In this document: piece after piece, positions 22,101-32,130 of the stretch | Layout of the letters: each line of letters begins with the position of its first letter | Position numbering within the stretch: the stretch's first letter is position 1 | Origin: Madurella fahalii | Lineage: Eukaryota; Ascomycota; Sordariomycetes; Sordariales | Length of the DNA stretch: 64,000 nt | Direction: 5' to 3' | Assembly: GCA_029876055.1 (NCBI GenBank) | Contig: CM056879.1 | Span: 2,108,001 to 2,172,000 of the forward strand | The notes under the pieces: model-generated | The model's input: the letters and a program-made list of their open reading frames with translations, nothing else | Databases searched by the model: none | What the model was told of the DNA's origin: nothing | Position numbers and translations under genes: made by a program

Positions 22101-24172
22101 TAGACTGGGACGACTGCCTGGCAACCATCGTGTACAAGCAAAAGGGAAGCCGGGCAATGTCACTTGCTGCTGCCAGCAACTACTTTGCGGTCGGGATGTC
22201 GAACTCATTTGTCCGCCTCTACCACACCAGTACTTGCCAGGAATTTTTTGCATTTCACCATGAAGAGTCAGTCAAGGTGGTTGAATTCAGCGTTGCCGGC
22301 CAGTGGATGGCCACTAGCGGGAACAGACGATTGTGTGTGTGGGATGTACCAGCAAAAAGAATAGCTTGGGAGCACGAACTTACACGACCGTGCATCTCCA
22401 TGACATTTGATGCCGAGAACGACGAGCTTGTTGTTGCTTGTCAGGATAACCAGCTCCGTTACTTCAGCATCGAGTCAGGCCATCTCAACGACGAAATACC
22501 ATGGTTCATGGATGAAGGCCATGTCCGAACCATCACGAACGTCCCAGTCGCCGCCGCTCTGTCATTTCAACATCAGCTTTTCGCCTTTGTCTATCGCGGT
22601 AGCCATATAGGCCTCTGGAACTGGGAAACAGACGAGTTCCTCGGATTTTGCGAGAAGCCTGATGCAAGACTGAGAATCTGTCCATTCCACGCTACGTCCC
22701 TAGTATTCAGCCCTGTCCCAAATTCCAACTCTCTCGCTGCAGCCTACGAACAAGGCGAGATTGTCGTCTTCGACCCCATTGAGTGCAGCATCAAGGCCAG
22801 CTACAAATGTGATACCGATAACCAGACACTCGCATGCTCGCTCGATGGCAGGACGCTGATCGCGGGAGATTCTGCCGGCGTCATCAGGATCTTCGACTTC
22901 CAGAGGTTTGACACACCGGGTCTGAACCAAAAGTTGAGACTGCTTAACGTCATCTCCGGGCTAGAGGAAAACATCGCCTCATTGGCCTTCTGCGACGACC
23001 GGCGTTTCGTGGACATCAGAGGTCCGAAGGTTAAAGTTTGGGAGCCCACGATCCTCGTCCGCCAGGACTCCGGTGGCGATACTGAATCTATTACGTCTGA
23101 TTGTATTTCTGTCTTCGACCCTGTCGCTGAGGAGAACGATCCAATCACATCACTATCAGTACACCCCAACGGCAAACATATTTTTTGCGCTACTCACGCC
23201 GGGCTTATCAACGTCTACGACACCGCCGCAGGTTCTTGCACCCAGACGCTATACGAGCACTTTCGAGGCGATACCATTCTCTGGATGATTTTCAGTAAGG
23301 CCGATGACATCCTTGCCAGCGCTGGAGTCTCTAGTAGGGTCTTTATCCATCGTCTGGCCTATGAATCGCAATGGACCATCGAAAAGAAGCTGTCCGAATA
23401 TCGAATGGGCGAGCGGATTGAACAACTAATGTTCAACTCTACGGGAACCAAGATCCTGGTAGTCACCACGACCCGCGACATGGTATACTCCTTGATGGAC
23501 AACTCCACAGCCTCCGCGTCCTGGGATACTAGGTTGCCGGGCTTCTGGTGCAACGATCCCCGAGACCCAGAAAGACTTCTCCTCTGGGTCAACCGAAAGC
23601 TCCGCGTGTTCTTGTGGGAGGGCCTTCAAGAGATCACACCACCATCAGGCATAAATCTCGATTTCGACTTGCCGACCGGGTTCGGCATCCAGAACGTGTA
23701 CTCGGGATGGAAGGGCAACTACATTGTCACACTTTACTCTGGCATCGACCATGCCTGGTCTGCGTGTCGATTACTCATTTGGGATGCTGCCGATTTCTCC
23801 ATCCAGTAGGACCCTGCAGAAGAAGTTGCCCCGTATCCGGTATTTCAGCCCTATGCAAACAGGGCCGCGGACCTCATTGGCACGCTTGGAGCGGTCATCG
23901 GCTTTTTCGACAGCCGCATCTTGTTTATTGACCAGGATGGCTGGATATGTTCCATTTTTCTTGAAAACGGATCTCCGGAATCCTATACTCGTCATTTTTT
24001 CCTTCCATTTGACTGGCTTAGCACGGATGATACCCTATTTGTTGCGTTTACGGCAAAAAGCGAGGTTTTGATTGCGAGACAACACGAGCTTGCAGTCATC
24101 AAGCGCGGTTTGGATGTCTCACAGGTTGTAGCGTTACCAGTGCATTCAAGGAGGTCGTCGACATCGATTTAG
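19158..24172 (+). pseudogene. NLR-type protein SesB-like hydrolase + NACHT + beta-propeller, with two lesions
   Basis: STAND-class protein expected to act in allorecognition or programmed cell death. Exon 19158-19187 joins 19269-19703, 19757-19807 and 19874 onward. The N-terminal alpha/beta hydrolase (SesB-like) has FVHGLGGGSRKTW and the serine motif FVCHSMGGLVVKK. NACHT: Walker A YGNPGTGKSF near 20575-20600 and Walker B HFWVLDGLDECAN near 20870-20905. From about 22.1 kb there are WD-like repeats. Lesion 1: the frame shifts by one base at about 20264, in a C run, just before the last part of the hydrolase domain. Lesion 2: an in-frame TAG at 23807-23809, after which the same frame runs on to 24172 with the family-typical C-terminus (GWICSIFLENG, FFLPFDWL). 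The TAG follows from CAG by a CpA-to-TpA change. The last intron, around 20320-20380, is only approximately placed. If the TAG is real the product loses about 120 residues. Confidence 0.75.
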
Positions 24173-24398
24173 GTAACTGAAGACACCTGTTACAGGAATA
24201 AGTGCCTAAACCATGTAATACATCTGACGTAGGTGTATCTTGCAAGAGCGAGAAGCATAAGTAGCTACGGCAGAGGCATCATTACATTAGACATACGTTT
24301 ATCTCCAAACCCACAAACGTCTTACCATCTAAACTTATGCCCGCGAAGCAACGCACTTTCCTCTTAAGCTTCGATTGAGTCCATCTCCTATATATAGT

Positions 24399-24740
24399 TA
24401 ATGGCAATGCTGCCTTCGTTGCCCACGGCGTCTCCATAAGAGTAGCCCGTGGCGGGGCGTGTGTTTGCAATGTAAACCCGCTCAACATACAAGTTAAAGA
24501 GGTACTTCAAGGAGCTCGTCAGAGCCCCGGTCTAGTCGATAATCCCGTCGGTGTTTCCCGATACACCGCCGGTTCAAACGTCCAGCTTAAGGTGCATGGG
24601 AGTTTTCCGGATAGTTCCTGCCTTCAACAGCGTCCTCGTAATGGAAATTCTGCACGACAGCAGTGTCTATGTACAAGGTAATAGCAGACGGAGTTCAGTT
24701 GATGGTATAGATGTGCGTGTATCCCTATTTCCTTCGATGC
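24399..24740 (-). pseudogene. Relic of a GH16 CRH-type cell-wall transglycosylase
   Basis: The minus strand reads HIYTIN(stop)TPSAITLYID, then YEDAVEGRNYPE. A one-base frame change leads to MHLKLDV(stop)TGGVSG, GIID(stop)TGALTS and YVERVYIANTRPATGYSYGD. This is the C-terminal half of the Crh/Utr2 glycoside hydrolase 16 family (chitin-glucan cross-linking enzymes). At all three stops (24695-24697, 24574-24576, 24532-24534) a tryptophan is expected, so TGG became TGA or TAG. The 5' half is missing and repeat copy 3 begins where it should continue. Confidence 0.7.
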
Positions 24741-24841
24741 AGCATGATCTCCATCTGATCAGATTTGTTGTTTGTTGTAGTTAACGCTTAACGTCCGGGG
24801 TGGCGCCACGTAGTAGCTTGCCAGCCTGGTACGCAACAATG

Positions 24842-24935
24842 ACGTGCTCTGTCTGATCAGAGGGAACTCTATCTACAGATGTTGTTTTGACCATTTTGGG
24901 TTGCGGGAACCTACTATTATAATACGTCGCCATGT
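24842..24935 (+). repeat. Dispersed repeat family, copy 3 (partial)
   Basis: Contains TCTGATCAGAGGGAACTC and then GATGTTGTTTTGACC. Both are shared with the reverse complement of copy 2 and partly with copy 1. Only about 90 bases are recognisable; the surrounding sequence is AT-rich and decayed. Confidence 0.6.
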
Positions 24936-25964
24936 ATATCCGGCCGTGGGCGGTCTTTTCCGTTTCCATTGTTTATATGAGTTTGCGGATTTCGATGTGT
25001 TGCGGAACTAATTTGATATAGAACAAGGCTCTTCCAACGCAATACCTTGCATTTATGTAGCACTATAGAACTCCGTTTCGTCTGATTATAACGTGCTCAG
25101 ATTTTCTCTATCTGCTAGCTACTAAGGATACAAGATAAGGAGACTTTAGATTAGCTAATAGTACTATAAGGTTAACTTAGTTCAATATATAGAAAGTGTT
25201 ATAGAAGGAATATTAGGAGTATCTGATGCCTAGAGACTGGAGGAACGTAATTGGTTTGTTTATATACTAAGTAGTAGAAATATTGAAACACGAGAGATGT
25301 AGCTTCCTACTAATTTCATATAGTACCGAATATTTTCTTGTTCTTCTACACGTCTCGGACATTTGTCTGTTTATTGATACGTGCTATAGGCGTTCCACAG
25401 TGCCGAGGTGCCTAGTTGGCAGGATAATGAGAGATTACAGGTGGCTAATCCCAAAGCGGGTAATTAATGCCTTTCTGTCTGTAAGATGTGCTGCACATGT
25501 GATGAGTCTGGTCAACCCAATCCTTCAAGGTACAGTATATCAGGTGGTTGATATATCCGGTGTAGCTCAAGGTATGCAAGAATTACAAAGCCATAATGGT
25601 AAGTGAGTCTACCAATATGTATTGCTTATTAAGCTATTGGCCGCTATCGCTCCGTCCCAGGTCGTCAAGGTGGCCGTCTCATGATAATACACACGATTAC
25701 ATGTTTGAGATTTTGAGCGACTTGACGTTTAGCAGCCTCAACCCTTCCTCTCTGACGCCGAGGGGACTTGCTGGCTCTGACGTTCGGCCTTTCGAGGCTG
25801 CACACCGCTTTTAGCAGCCTGCTGTCACATTATCCTCGTCACGGCATTATCGATAAGGAGAGTCAGAGCAGCGCTGGCAGTGCATGTTGACGCCCGCGAT
25901 GAGGATACATGCTCCCGTAGCCAGTTGGTCAATCACGAACACAGAAACGAATGTGGAAGACCAG
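24936..25964. other. AT-rich decayed intergenic DNA
   Basis: No gene. The composition is clearly more AT-rich than the neighbouring genes (for example 25.0-25.4 kb), as expected of old RIP-mutated repeats. Short open frames are random. Confidence 0.5.
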
Positions 25965-26453
25965 GTACAGTGGCGGCCAGGTTCAGTGTCCACAATCTCA
26001 TATGTGAAATCTTTCTAAGTGGAGCCATTTTTGGCTCCTCATTGCTGACATAGAGTGCGCCTTATTTTATACTGTGTAACAGTGTCCAGGCACCTTAACA
26101 GCCCAAAGTAGTACTGTACTTTGTCGGGCCAAGGCTAGCCACACTAGCCACTGTAGCTGATTGTGGCTTACATGGCCAGGATCCGTTCCAACGGATCCCC
26201 CTTTTCTTTTGTATAAGTAGAACGTTCCCCTGGAGCTTCGCTCCAGCGAACACACACACAGATCAATTCTTATCATTCTTCTGAACACGCACCTCAGGCT
26301 GCCCACGGTACGATAGTACTCTATTAAAATTTAACCTTTTGCTAAAGACTAAACCGACGTTAGCCAAAAGTAGCTGCGGGAAGAGAGCTTGGCAGTGAAT
26401 CACGTATAGCTGCCTCCAAAACATTACGAGCGATACTGTACACATCTGTTACG
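25965..26453 (+). mobile_element. Retroelement-like fragment with possible LTR, copy A
   Basis: Bases 25965 to about 26110 match the reverse complement of 34410-34559. Shared blocks include GTACAGTGGCGGCCAGGTTC and the imperfect palindrome GGAGCCATTTTTGGCTCC. From 26075 a possible LTR runs TGTAACAG ... CTGTTACG (ends 26453), with near-inverted termini. It contains a TATA-like TATAAG at about 26212 followed by a GGAGCTTCGCTCC hairpin. No target-site duplication is visible, so the LTR reading is tentative. Confidence 0.45.
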
Positions 26454-26761
26454 TAATCGCACCTCTGGCCGGCACGATACGGTATACTGTGGAAAAAGCG
26501 CACTGTTGCAGAGACATGTGGCGTCTAAACGATTGGCTATGGCTGTGTTGTCGGGCAGCGACGCTTCAGGCCGAAAGAATGGCTGGCAGCATTCAGCTCG
26601 CCTCTACCCCGCCTTCGTCCTCTCGCGACTTCGCATTCTCTCGCAAGATTGTCATCTTGCCTCAGACATGACAAAGTTGAGCAGCTAACTGTCAGATACC
26701 AGCGTGATTACCCATCGGCCAGCCGTCGCCTCCCTAGCTGATTCGACAGCCAATAGAGACA
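26454..26761. promoter_or_regulatory. Upstream region of the NACHT-ankyrin gene
   Basis: 308 bases between the putative LTR and the gene start. No strong TATA box. The LTR may supply part of the promoter; this is inference from position only. Confidence 0.3.
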
Positions 26762-29700
26762 ATGGATAGCTTCCTATCACGGCTGAAGAAGCGCAAGACT
26801 CCGCTCAATCCTGTACAAGGAACGAGTCGCCCCTCAACTCCGCACAATCCTCAATCACATACCAACACAGACACCGGTCCATCCGAGAACTCCCCGATTC
26901 CCTCTTTCCCGGACGGAGTGAAGGTTCTGCACGACTGCCCCGACGCCACCGTCGACATCTGCTTTGTCCATGGTCTGACTGGGGACCGGGAGAGCACATG
27001 GACCGCCGAGGGGCAGTCCGCACCCTGGCCAAAGACCCTCCTCCCGCCGAAGCTCGACAAAGTTCGCATACTTACATACGGCTACGACGCATACATGGTG
27101 CGGAAAGGAGTTGCGGCGTCAAATCGGCTTATCGATCATGCTACGAACCTTCTGAACGACTTGACGACAGACAGAGTCTGCTGCAATGCGCCATCTCGTC
27201 CCATCATATTCGTCGTCCACAGCCTGGGCGGCCTTGTCTGCAAACAGGCCGTTCTCCTCTCACGGAACAACCCAGAGACCCATCTTCGGGGCATATTCGA
27301 TTGCACTATAGGTATCGTATTTATGGGCACCCCCCACAGAGGATCCTGGATGGCTGACTGGGCTAAGATCCCGGCTTTGGGTCTTGGTCTGGTTAAATCT
27401 GTCAACAAGTCGCTGTTAGAGATCTTGCAGACAAATAACCAGGCCCTCGAGCTCATTCAAGTTAACTTCTGGTCAATGATACGGGAACGGCAAAATGCCA
27501 ATCTACCTCCCGAGGTTATATGTTTCTTTGAGGAACTACCTTTACCTGGAGTTGGGAAAGTCGTGTCCAAGGAATCCGCCACTCTTGAGGGCTACAATCA
27601 CATTACCATCCACGCCAATCACAGGGACATGGTCAAGTTTGCCTCTGTAGAGGAGAACGGGTTCAAGAGGTTGCTGGGAGAGTTAGTCCGATGGGTGTCG
27701 CAAGTCGGTAAGGAGAACTAGCCGATTGCTTCTGAGAACACACTGGGCTAAATCTGTTCCGAAGACCAAGTACTATCCCAGACTGCGCAAGATTGCCTTA
27801 AGTCGCTAGCTTTCCTACATATGGAGAACCACTCCCATGACATCGTCAGTGCCGTTAAGGGGACGTGCGACTGGCTGCTTCGGCACAAGATGTACAGGAG
27901 CTGGGCCGCTTGCCACCGAGGCCTGCTTTGGATCAAGGGAAAGCCTGGCTCTGGGAAGTCGACACTGCTTAAATACGCTCTCGATAAACAAGAAACCAGA
28001 GACGGCGCCCTTGTTCTCTCGTTCTTCTTCCATGGTCACGGCGATGAGCTCCAAAGGACGCCTCTTGGCCTCTTGCGGTCTCTCCTTCATCAGGTCCTTC
28101 GGCAAGCCCCCGGTGTACTGCAGGATCTCGTCGACAAGTTTGAAACGAAGCGCAACCAGAACGGCAAGCCGGGTGAAGACTGGTACTGGCATGAGGAGGA
28201 ATTGTGGCCCTTCTTCAAGTCGTCTCTTCCGAAGATCCTAGAAACTCGTCCGGTATGGTTATTTATCGACGCCTTAGACGAATGTGGCAAGGACAATGCA
28301 GTCAGGCTTGTTGAGATTTTCAAGTCTTGGCTAAAGAGTCTGCCATCCCAGTCTATAGGCCTCCGACAGTGTAGTATCTGCTTCTCTTGTCGCCACTACC
28401 CGATCGTGGATCTGGACGAGAGTATGTTCGAAATATGCGCCGAGGATGAAAACCAAGAGGATATTTCGACGTTCGTAGATGACCAGCTTACCGCGTTCCG
28501 TAAGCGAACATCATCTACGATTCCGGCCTTGATTACGGAACGTGCCTCTGGCGTTTTTATGTGGGCGCGTCTCGTTGTGAAGCAAGTTCTGGACCTTGAA
28601 CGTGAGGGAGCCGGAGTAAAGAAGATCGAAGGGGCAATCCATTCTATCCCTCCAGACCTCGATGAACTCTACCGACAACTCATTCAGAGTATGGAACCAG
28701 CCTCCCAAAAACTGATCCAATGGGTTTGCTTTGCTACGCGGCCCTTGTCAATAGACGAGTTGCGATGGGCTATGGTTATCGAGGCCGATTGCCCACACCG
28801 GTCGTTAGAGGCATGCCAGAGCGCGGAAGATTACGTACCCGACAGTGTCCGGATGAAGAGGCAAGTTCAGACGCTCAGCCGCGGTCTTGCCGAAGTCAGC
28901 CATATGCAGGTTGTCCAGTTCATCCACCAGTCTGTTAAGGACTTCTTCGTCGGCAAAGGCCTCTCAGCTTTGGACGGTAATGTAACGTCGACCGAGGCGG
29001 CAATCAGAGCACACTTCCGGTTGTCCAAGATTTGCATACGCTACTTGGCGATGGAGGAAATCGGTCGGTCAACAAGCTACAACGACTTTACCTTCCTGCT
29101 TTACGCTACGACCTCGTGGGTGGCGCATGCACAGCAGTGCGATGCTAGAAGCGTCCCTCAAGAGGATCTTCTGGCGTTGTTTACTTGGCCATCAAACAGT
29201 CTCGTAGAGTTATGGGTACGCATTTACCGGGTAATAGATGGATATTCATATGAATGTCCACCAAAGGGGACTAGCCTGGTACACGTGATATCGAGATATG
29301 GGGTCTTCGGGCTGGTAACGGCCGCTCTGCAAAGGACAGGCCAAATTACCATGGTTATTGACGTTAAGGATGACTATGGCCGGACACCGCTGTTGTGGGC
29401 TGCCAAGAACGGCCACGAGGCGGTTGTGCGATTACTGCTCGATAAGGGCGCTACCGTTGAGGCGAAAGATCGCGATGGCTGGACACCGCTGTTGTGGGCT
29501 GCCGGGAACGGCCACGAGGCGGTTGTGCGATTACTGCTCGATAAGGGCGCTACCGTTGAGGCGAAAGATGACTTGGGCCAGACACCGCTGTTCTGGGCTG
29601 CCTTGAACGGCCACGAGGCGGTTGTGCGATTACTGCTCGATAAGGGCGCTACCGCTGAGGCGAAAGATGACTTCGCCCGCCGGACACCGCTGTTGTGGGC

Positions 29701-30232
29701 TGCCAAGAACGGCCACGAGGCGGTTGTGCGATTACTGCTCGATAAGGGCGCTACCGTTGAGGCGAAAGATCACTTCGCTCGCCGGACACCGCTGTTGTGG
29801 GCTGCCGGGAACGGCCACGAGGCGGTTGTGCGATTACTGCTCGATAAGGGCGCTACCGTTGAGGCGAAAGATGACTTCGCTCGCCGGACACCACTGTTGT
29901 GGGCTGCCGAGAAAGGCCACGAGGCGGTTGTGCGATTACTGCTCGATAAGGGCGCTACCGTTGAGGCGAAAGATCACTTCGCTGGCCGGACACCGCTGTT
30001 GTGGGCTGCCGAGAAAGGCCACGAGGCGGTTGTGCGATTACTGCTCGATAAGGGCGCTACCGTTGAGGCGAAAGATCACTTTGGCCGGACACCGCTGTTG
30101 TGGGCTGCCGGGAACGGCCACGAGGCGGTTGTGCGATTACTGCTATGTCATGCCCATACTAGTGACCCCCCGACCATCTCTACTTGCCTCACGATGCCGC
30201 ACCATGATTCGACAGACCCGGCAATAGAGTAA
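26762..30232 (+). CDS. NLR-type protein SesB-like hydrolase + NACHT + ankyrin repeats
   Basis: 1135 residues from two exons, 26762-27707 and 27771-30232. The 63-base intron (GTAAGG...CTAAA...CCAAG) removes two in-frame stops and restores the family-typical QDCLKSLAF linker, so I treat the two long frames as one gene. The N-terminal SesB-like alpha/beta hydrolase has CFVHGLTGDRESTW, the serine motif FVVHSLGGLVCK and VFMGTPHRGS. The NACHT domain has Walker A IKGKPGSGKSTLL near 27935-27970 and Walker B VWLFIDALDECG near 28250-28285. After a helical stretch come eight ankyrin units of 33-34 residues (29365-30147) that are almost identical at DNA level; the last ends abruptly in an unrelated 28-residue tail. 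No break is seen. This architecture fits a fungal NLR in which ligand sensing triggers hydrolase-mediated cell death. Target and partners are unknown. Confidence 0.85.
29377..30147 (+). repeat. Tandem ankyrin-coding repeat, eight units of about 99-102 bases
   Basis: Each unit contains the string GAGGCGGTTGTGCGATTACT unchanged. Differences concentrate in the two codons before GGCCACGAGG (encoding KN, GN, LN or EK) and in the linker between units (YG, DGW, LGQ, FARR, FAGR, FG). This pattern fits recent duplication or concerted evolution of the recognition surface. Copy number could be wrong if assembled from short reads. Confidence 0.9.
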
Positions 30233-31052
30233 ATCCTATTATTTTCTATTCTGATTTGTCTTCCAGGGAAGGGTCTGGGAGGCCATGTCAATATATAGCC
30301 TTTCATGACTACGTTCTAGCACTTTCTGAATGATTTGTCAGGAACCGCCGCTTCCTATCTATTTGTCAACAAGGTTGTTATCAGGTGATTGTCAACAGGT
30401 AGCAATAACGACAAAAGTGGCGACTGTCGTCATCAGGCTAAAAATTACCTTAGCAAGCTTAGGCATTGACGTTAAGGACAGCTTGCCTAGACTCCCAGTA
30501 TGACACCATTCCCTCGGCCTGACAAGCGACGCCGGATGGTTCCACGCAGTGTTCAGATTCGAGTCAACTGCACCACCTGTCCACTCTTCCACATCGTTTC
30601 GTACCCAAGCGTAGATCTGCGCGTGCCGGGGTTTCGGACGGGAAGAGGGATGGAGGCTCTGTCAACGGTGGGCGGAGGCGGCATTCTCTCACAATCCGGC
30701 CAAGCTGGCGGACAAAGACGATACTGTGTATGGTCATCAGGTAGCTACATGAAATCAAATTGGAACGGATGGCATGCGTCGGCGCGAGGCGCCGCAGAGC
30801 AACGAACCTGGTGCTGACGGTGATGATCGAAGATGAAGGTGCTGCAACCGCCCGTCGAGCCCGGTTTACGCTATACCGAAGACACTCTCTGCCGCCTCTG
30901 GAGATGACGCAATCCGCCGAGTGTAGGGAGAGCCTGGTTTGTGGCCGTCCGACTTTACCCTTCCTCCATCTTGAGGCTGCTGAGTGGGAGAATCCCCGTG
31001 GCCCGTTTCCTTGCCTGGGCATTCTTTATCCGGCGACTGGCATTGTTTCTAG
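30233..31052. other. Intergenic region, no gene
   Basis: Between the NACHT-ankyrin gene and the transposase relic. No domain seen on either strand. The minus-strand open frame at 30564-31022 is arginine-rich and looks like chance coding in GC-rich DNA. Terminal inverted repeats for the transposon were looked for and not found by eye. Confidence 0.4.
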
Positions 31053-32048
31053 GTGGTCCCGTTCGATGCACCGATGGCTCCACGACTCTCACTGGCGCGA
31101 CGGGATAGAATCCGCGCCCTGATTCTCTGTAAGTTTTCGAATAGCAGAATTGCTGATACCGTCTGTTGCACCGAGCGCGCCGTCCGTAGAATCCGATCGA
31201 GACTCGACCGATTCGGAACCACAATAGTGCCCGCGAACCGTACCGGCCCCGATCCGAAGATAACCCCTGCAATGCGATATGCGCTGTGAGATCAACTGGC
31301 TCAAAATCCCGGGATGCTACGTCGCGAGATGGTGGCTTTCGTTTACGAACGGTTTGGCGTAGAGGTGTCCGAATCAACCATCACCCGCGCGTTCAAAGCC
31401 CAAAGTTGGTCAAGAAAGACTATCTGTTGTGTAGCGAACTAGCGAAACCCCTCCCTACGAGACTTCTACTATTATAGATTGAAGCTGGAGGAGTGTCGGT
31501 CTTACCAGTTAGTATTTATCGATGAATCTTGTGTTGATAAACGCGACGGACTTCGATGTAAGGGGTAGGCTCCTAAGAGAAAGATACCAGAGCAAAAGAG
31601 TAAATTCCAGCGCGGCCAACGGCTGTAGATTCTTATGGCGTATATACAAAGAGGCGTTAAGCTGGTACGTGTCTTCCCAGGATCTATGGACGCCGTTGTG
31701 TTTGAAGACTTTGTTGACCAGCTGCTGCACCACTGTAGCAGGTGGCCAGAGCCGGAAACTGTTCTTGTTATGGACAATGCCACCATCTACTACTCCGATA
31801 GGATTGAGCAACTATGTAAGGAGGCCGGCGTAAAACTGATGTTTCCGACAACCTACTCGCTAGACACTAACCCGATCGAAGAGTTCTTTGCTGAGGTTAA
31901 AGACTATATCAAGAGCAGATGGGATGAACACATTGGTCTTATCAACAGGGACTTCAGGGCCTATGTAATGTCGTATGTGGAGGTAGTTAGTAGCAGACAA
32001 GCAAGTGCAGAAGGCTACTTTCGTAAGCCCGGGATTACGATTGAGTAG
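31053..32048 (+). pseudogene. Tc1/IS630-type DDE transposase relic
   Basis: One reading frame covers the whole stretch but has four in-frame stops: TGA 31287-31289, TAG 31440-31442, TAG 31566-31568 and TAG 31626-31628. The N-terminus is a helix-turn-helix domain (MAPRLSLARRDRIRALILCK). The DDE catalytic core shows FIDESCVDKRDG, VLVMDNATIYYSDRI and SLDTNPIEEFFAEVKDY, that is the two Asp and the Glu of the IS630/Tc1 group with DD34E-like spacing. The last third (31635-32048) is uninterrupted. The stops are G-to-A or C-to-T type, as expected from RIP. Not active. Confidence 0.8.
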
Positions 32049-32130
32049 CCCCCAGACGAAACAGAGTAGCTTTATTCTATATAAGATTGAAATCACGAAG
32101 TTTTATAGTCTGTACTTAAGCGTCTTTCAC

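Noticed and set aside
27719..27820. Two adjacent separate genes (hydrolase and NACHT-ankyrin)
   Set aside because: Same frame, family-typical linker upstream of the second ATG, and a good intron removing both stops favour one gene.
29374..29706. Minus-strand open frame over the ankyrin repeats
   Set aside because: Antisense shadow of the repeats with no independent support.
29358..30227. Plus-strand repetitive open frames rich in CGLPRTATRRLCDYCSIRA-type units
   Set aside because: They are out-of-frame readings of the tandem ankyrin repeats; the repetition comes from the DNA repeat of the real gene.
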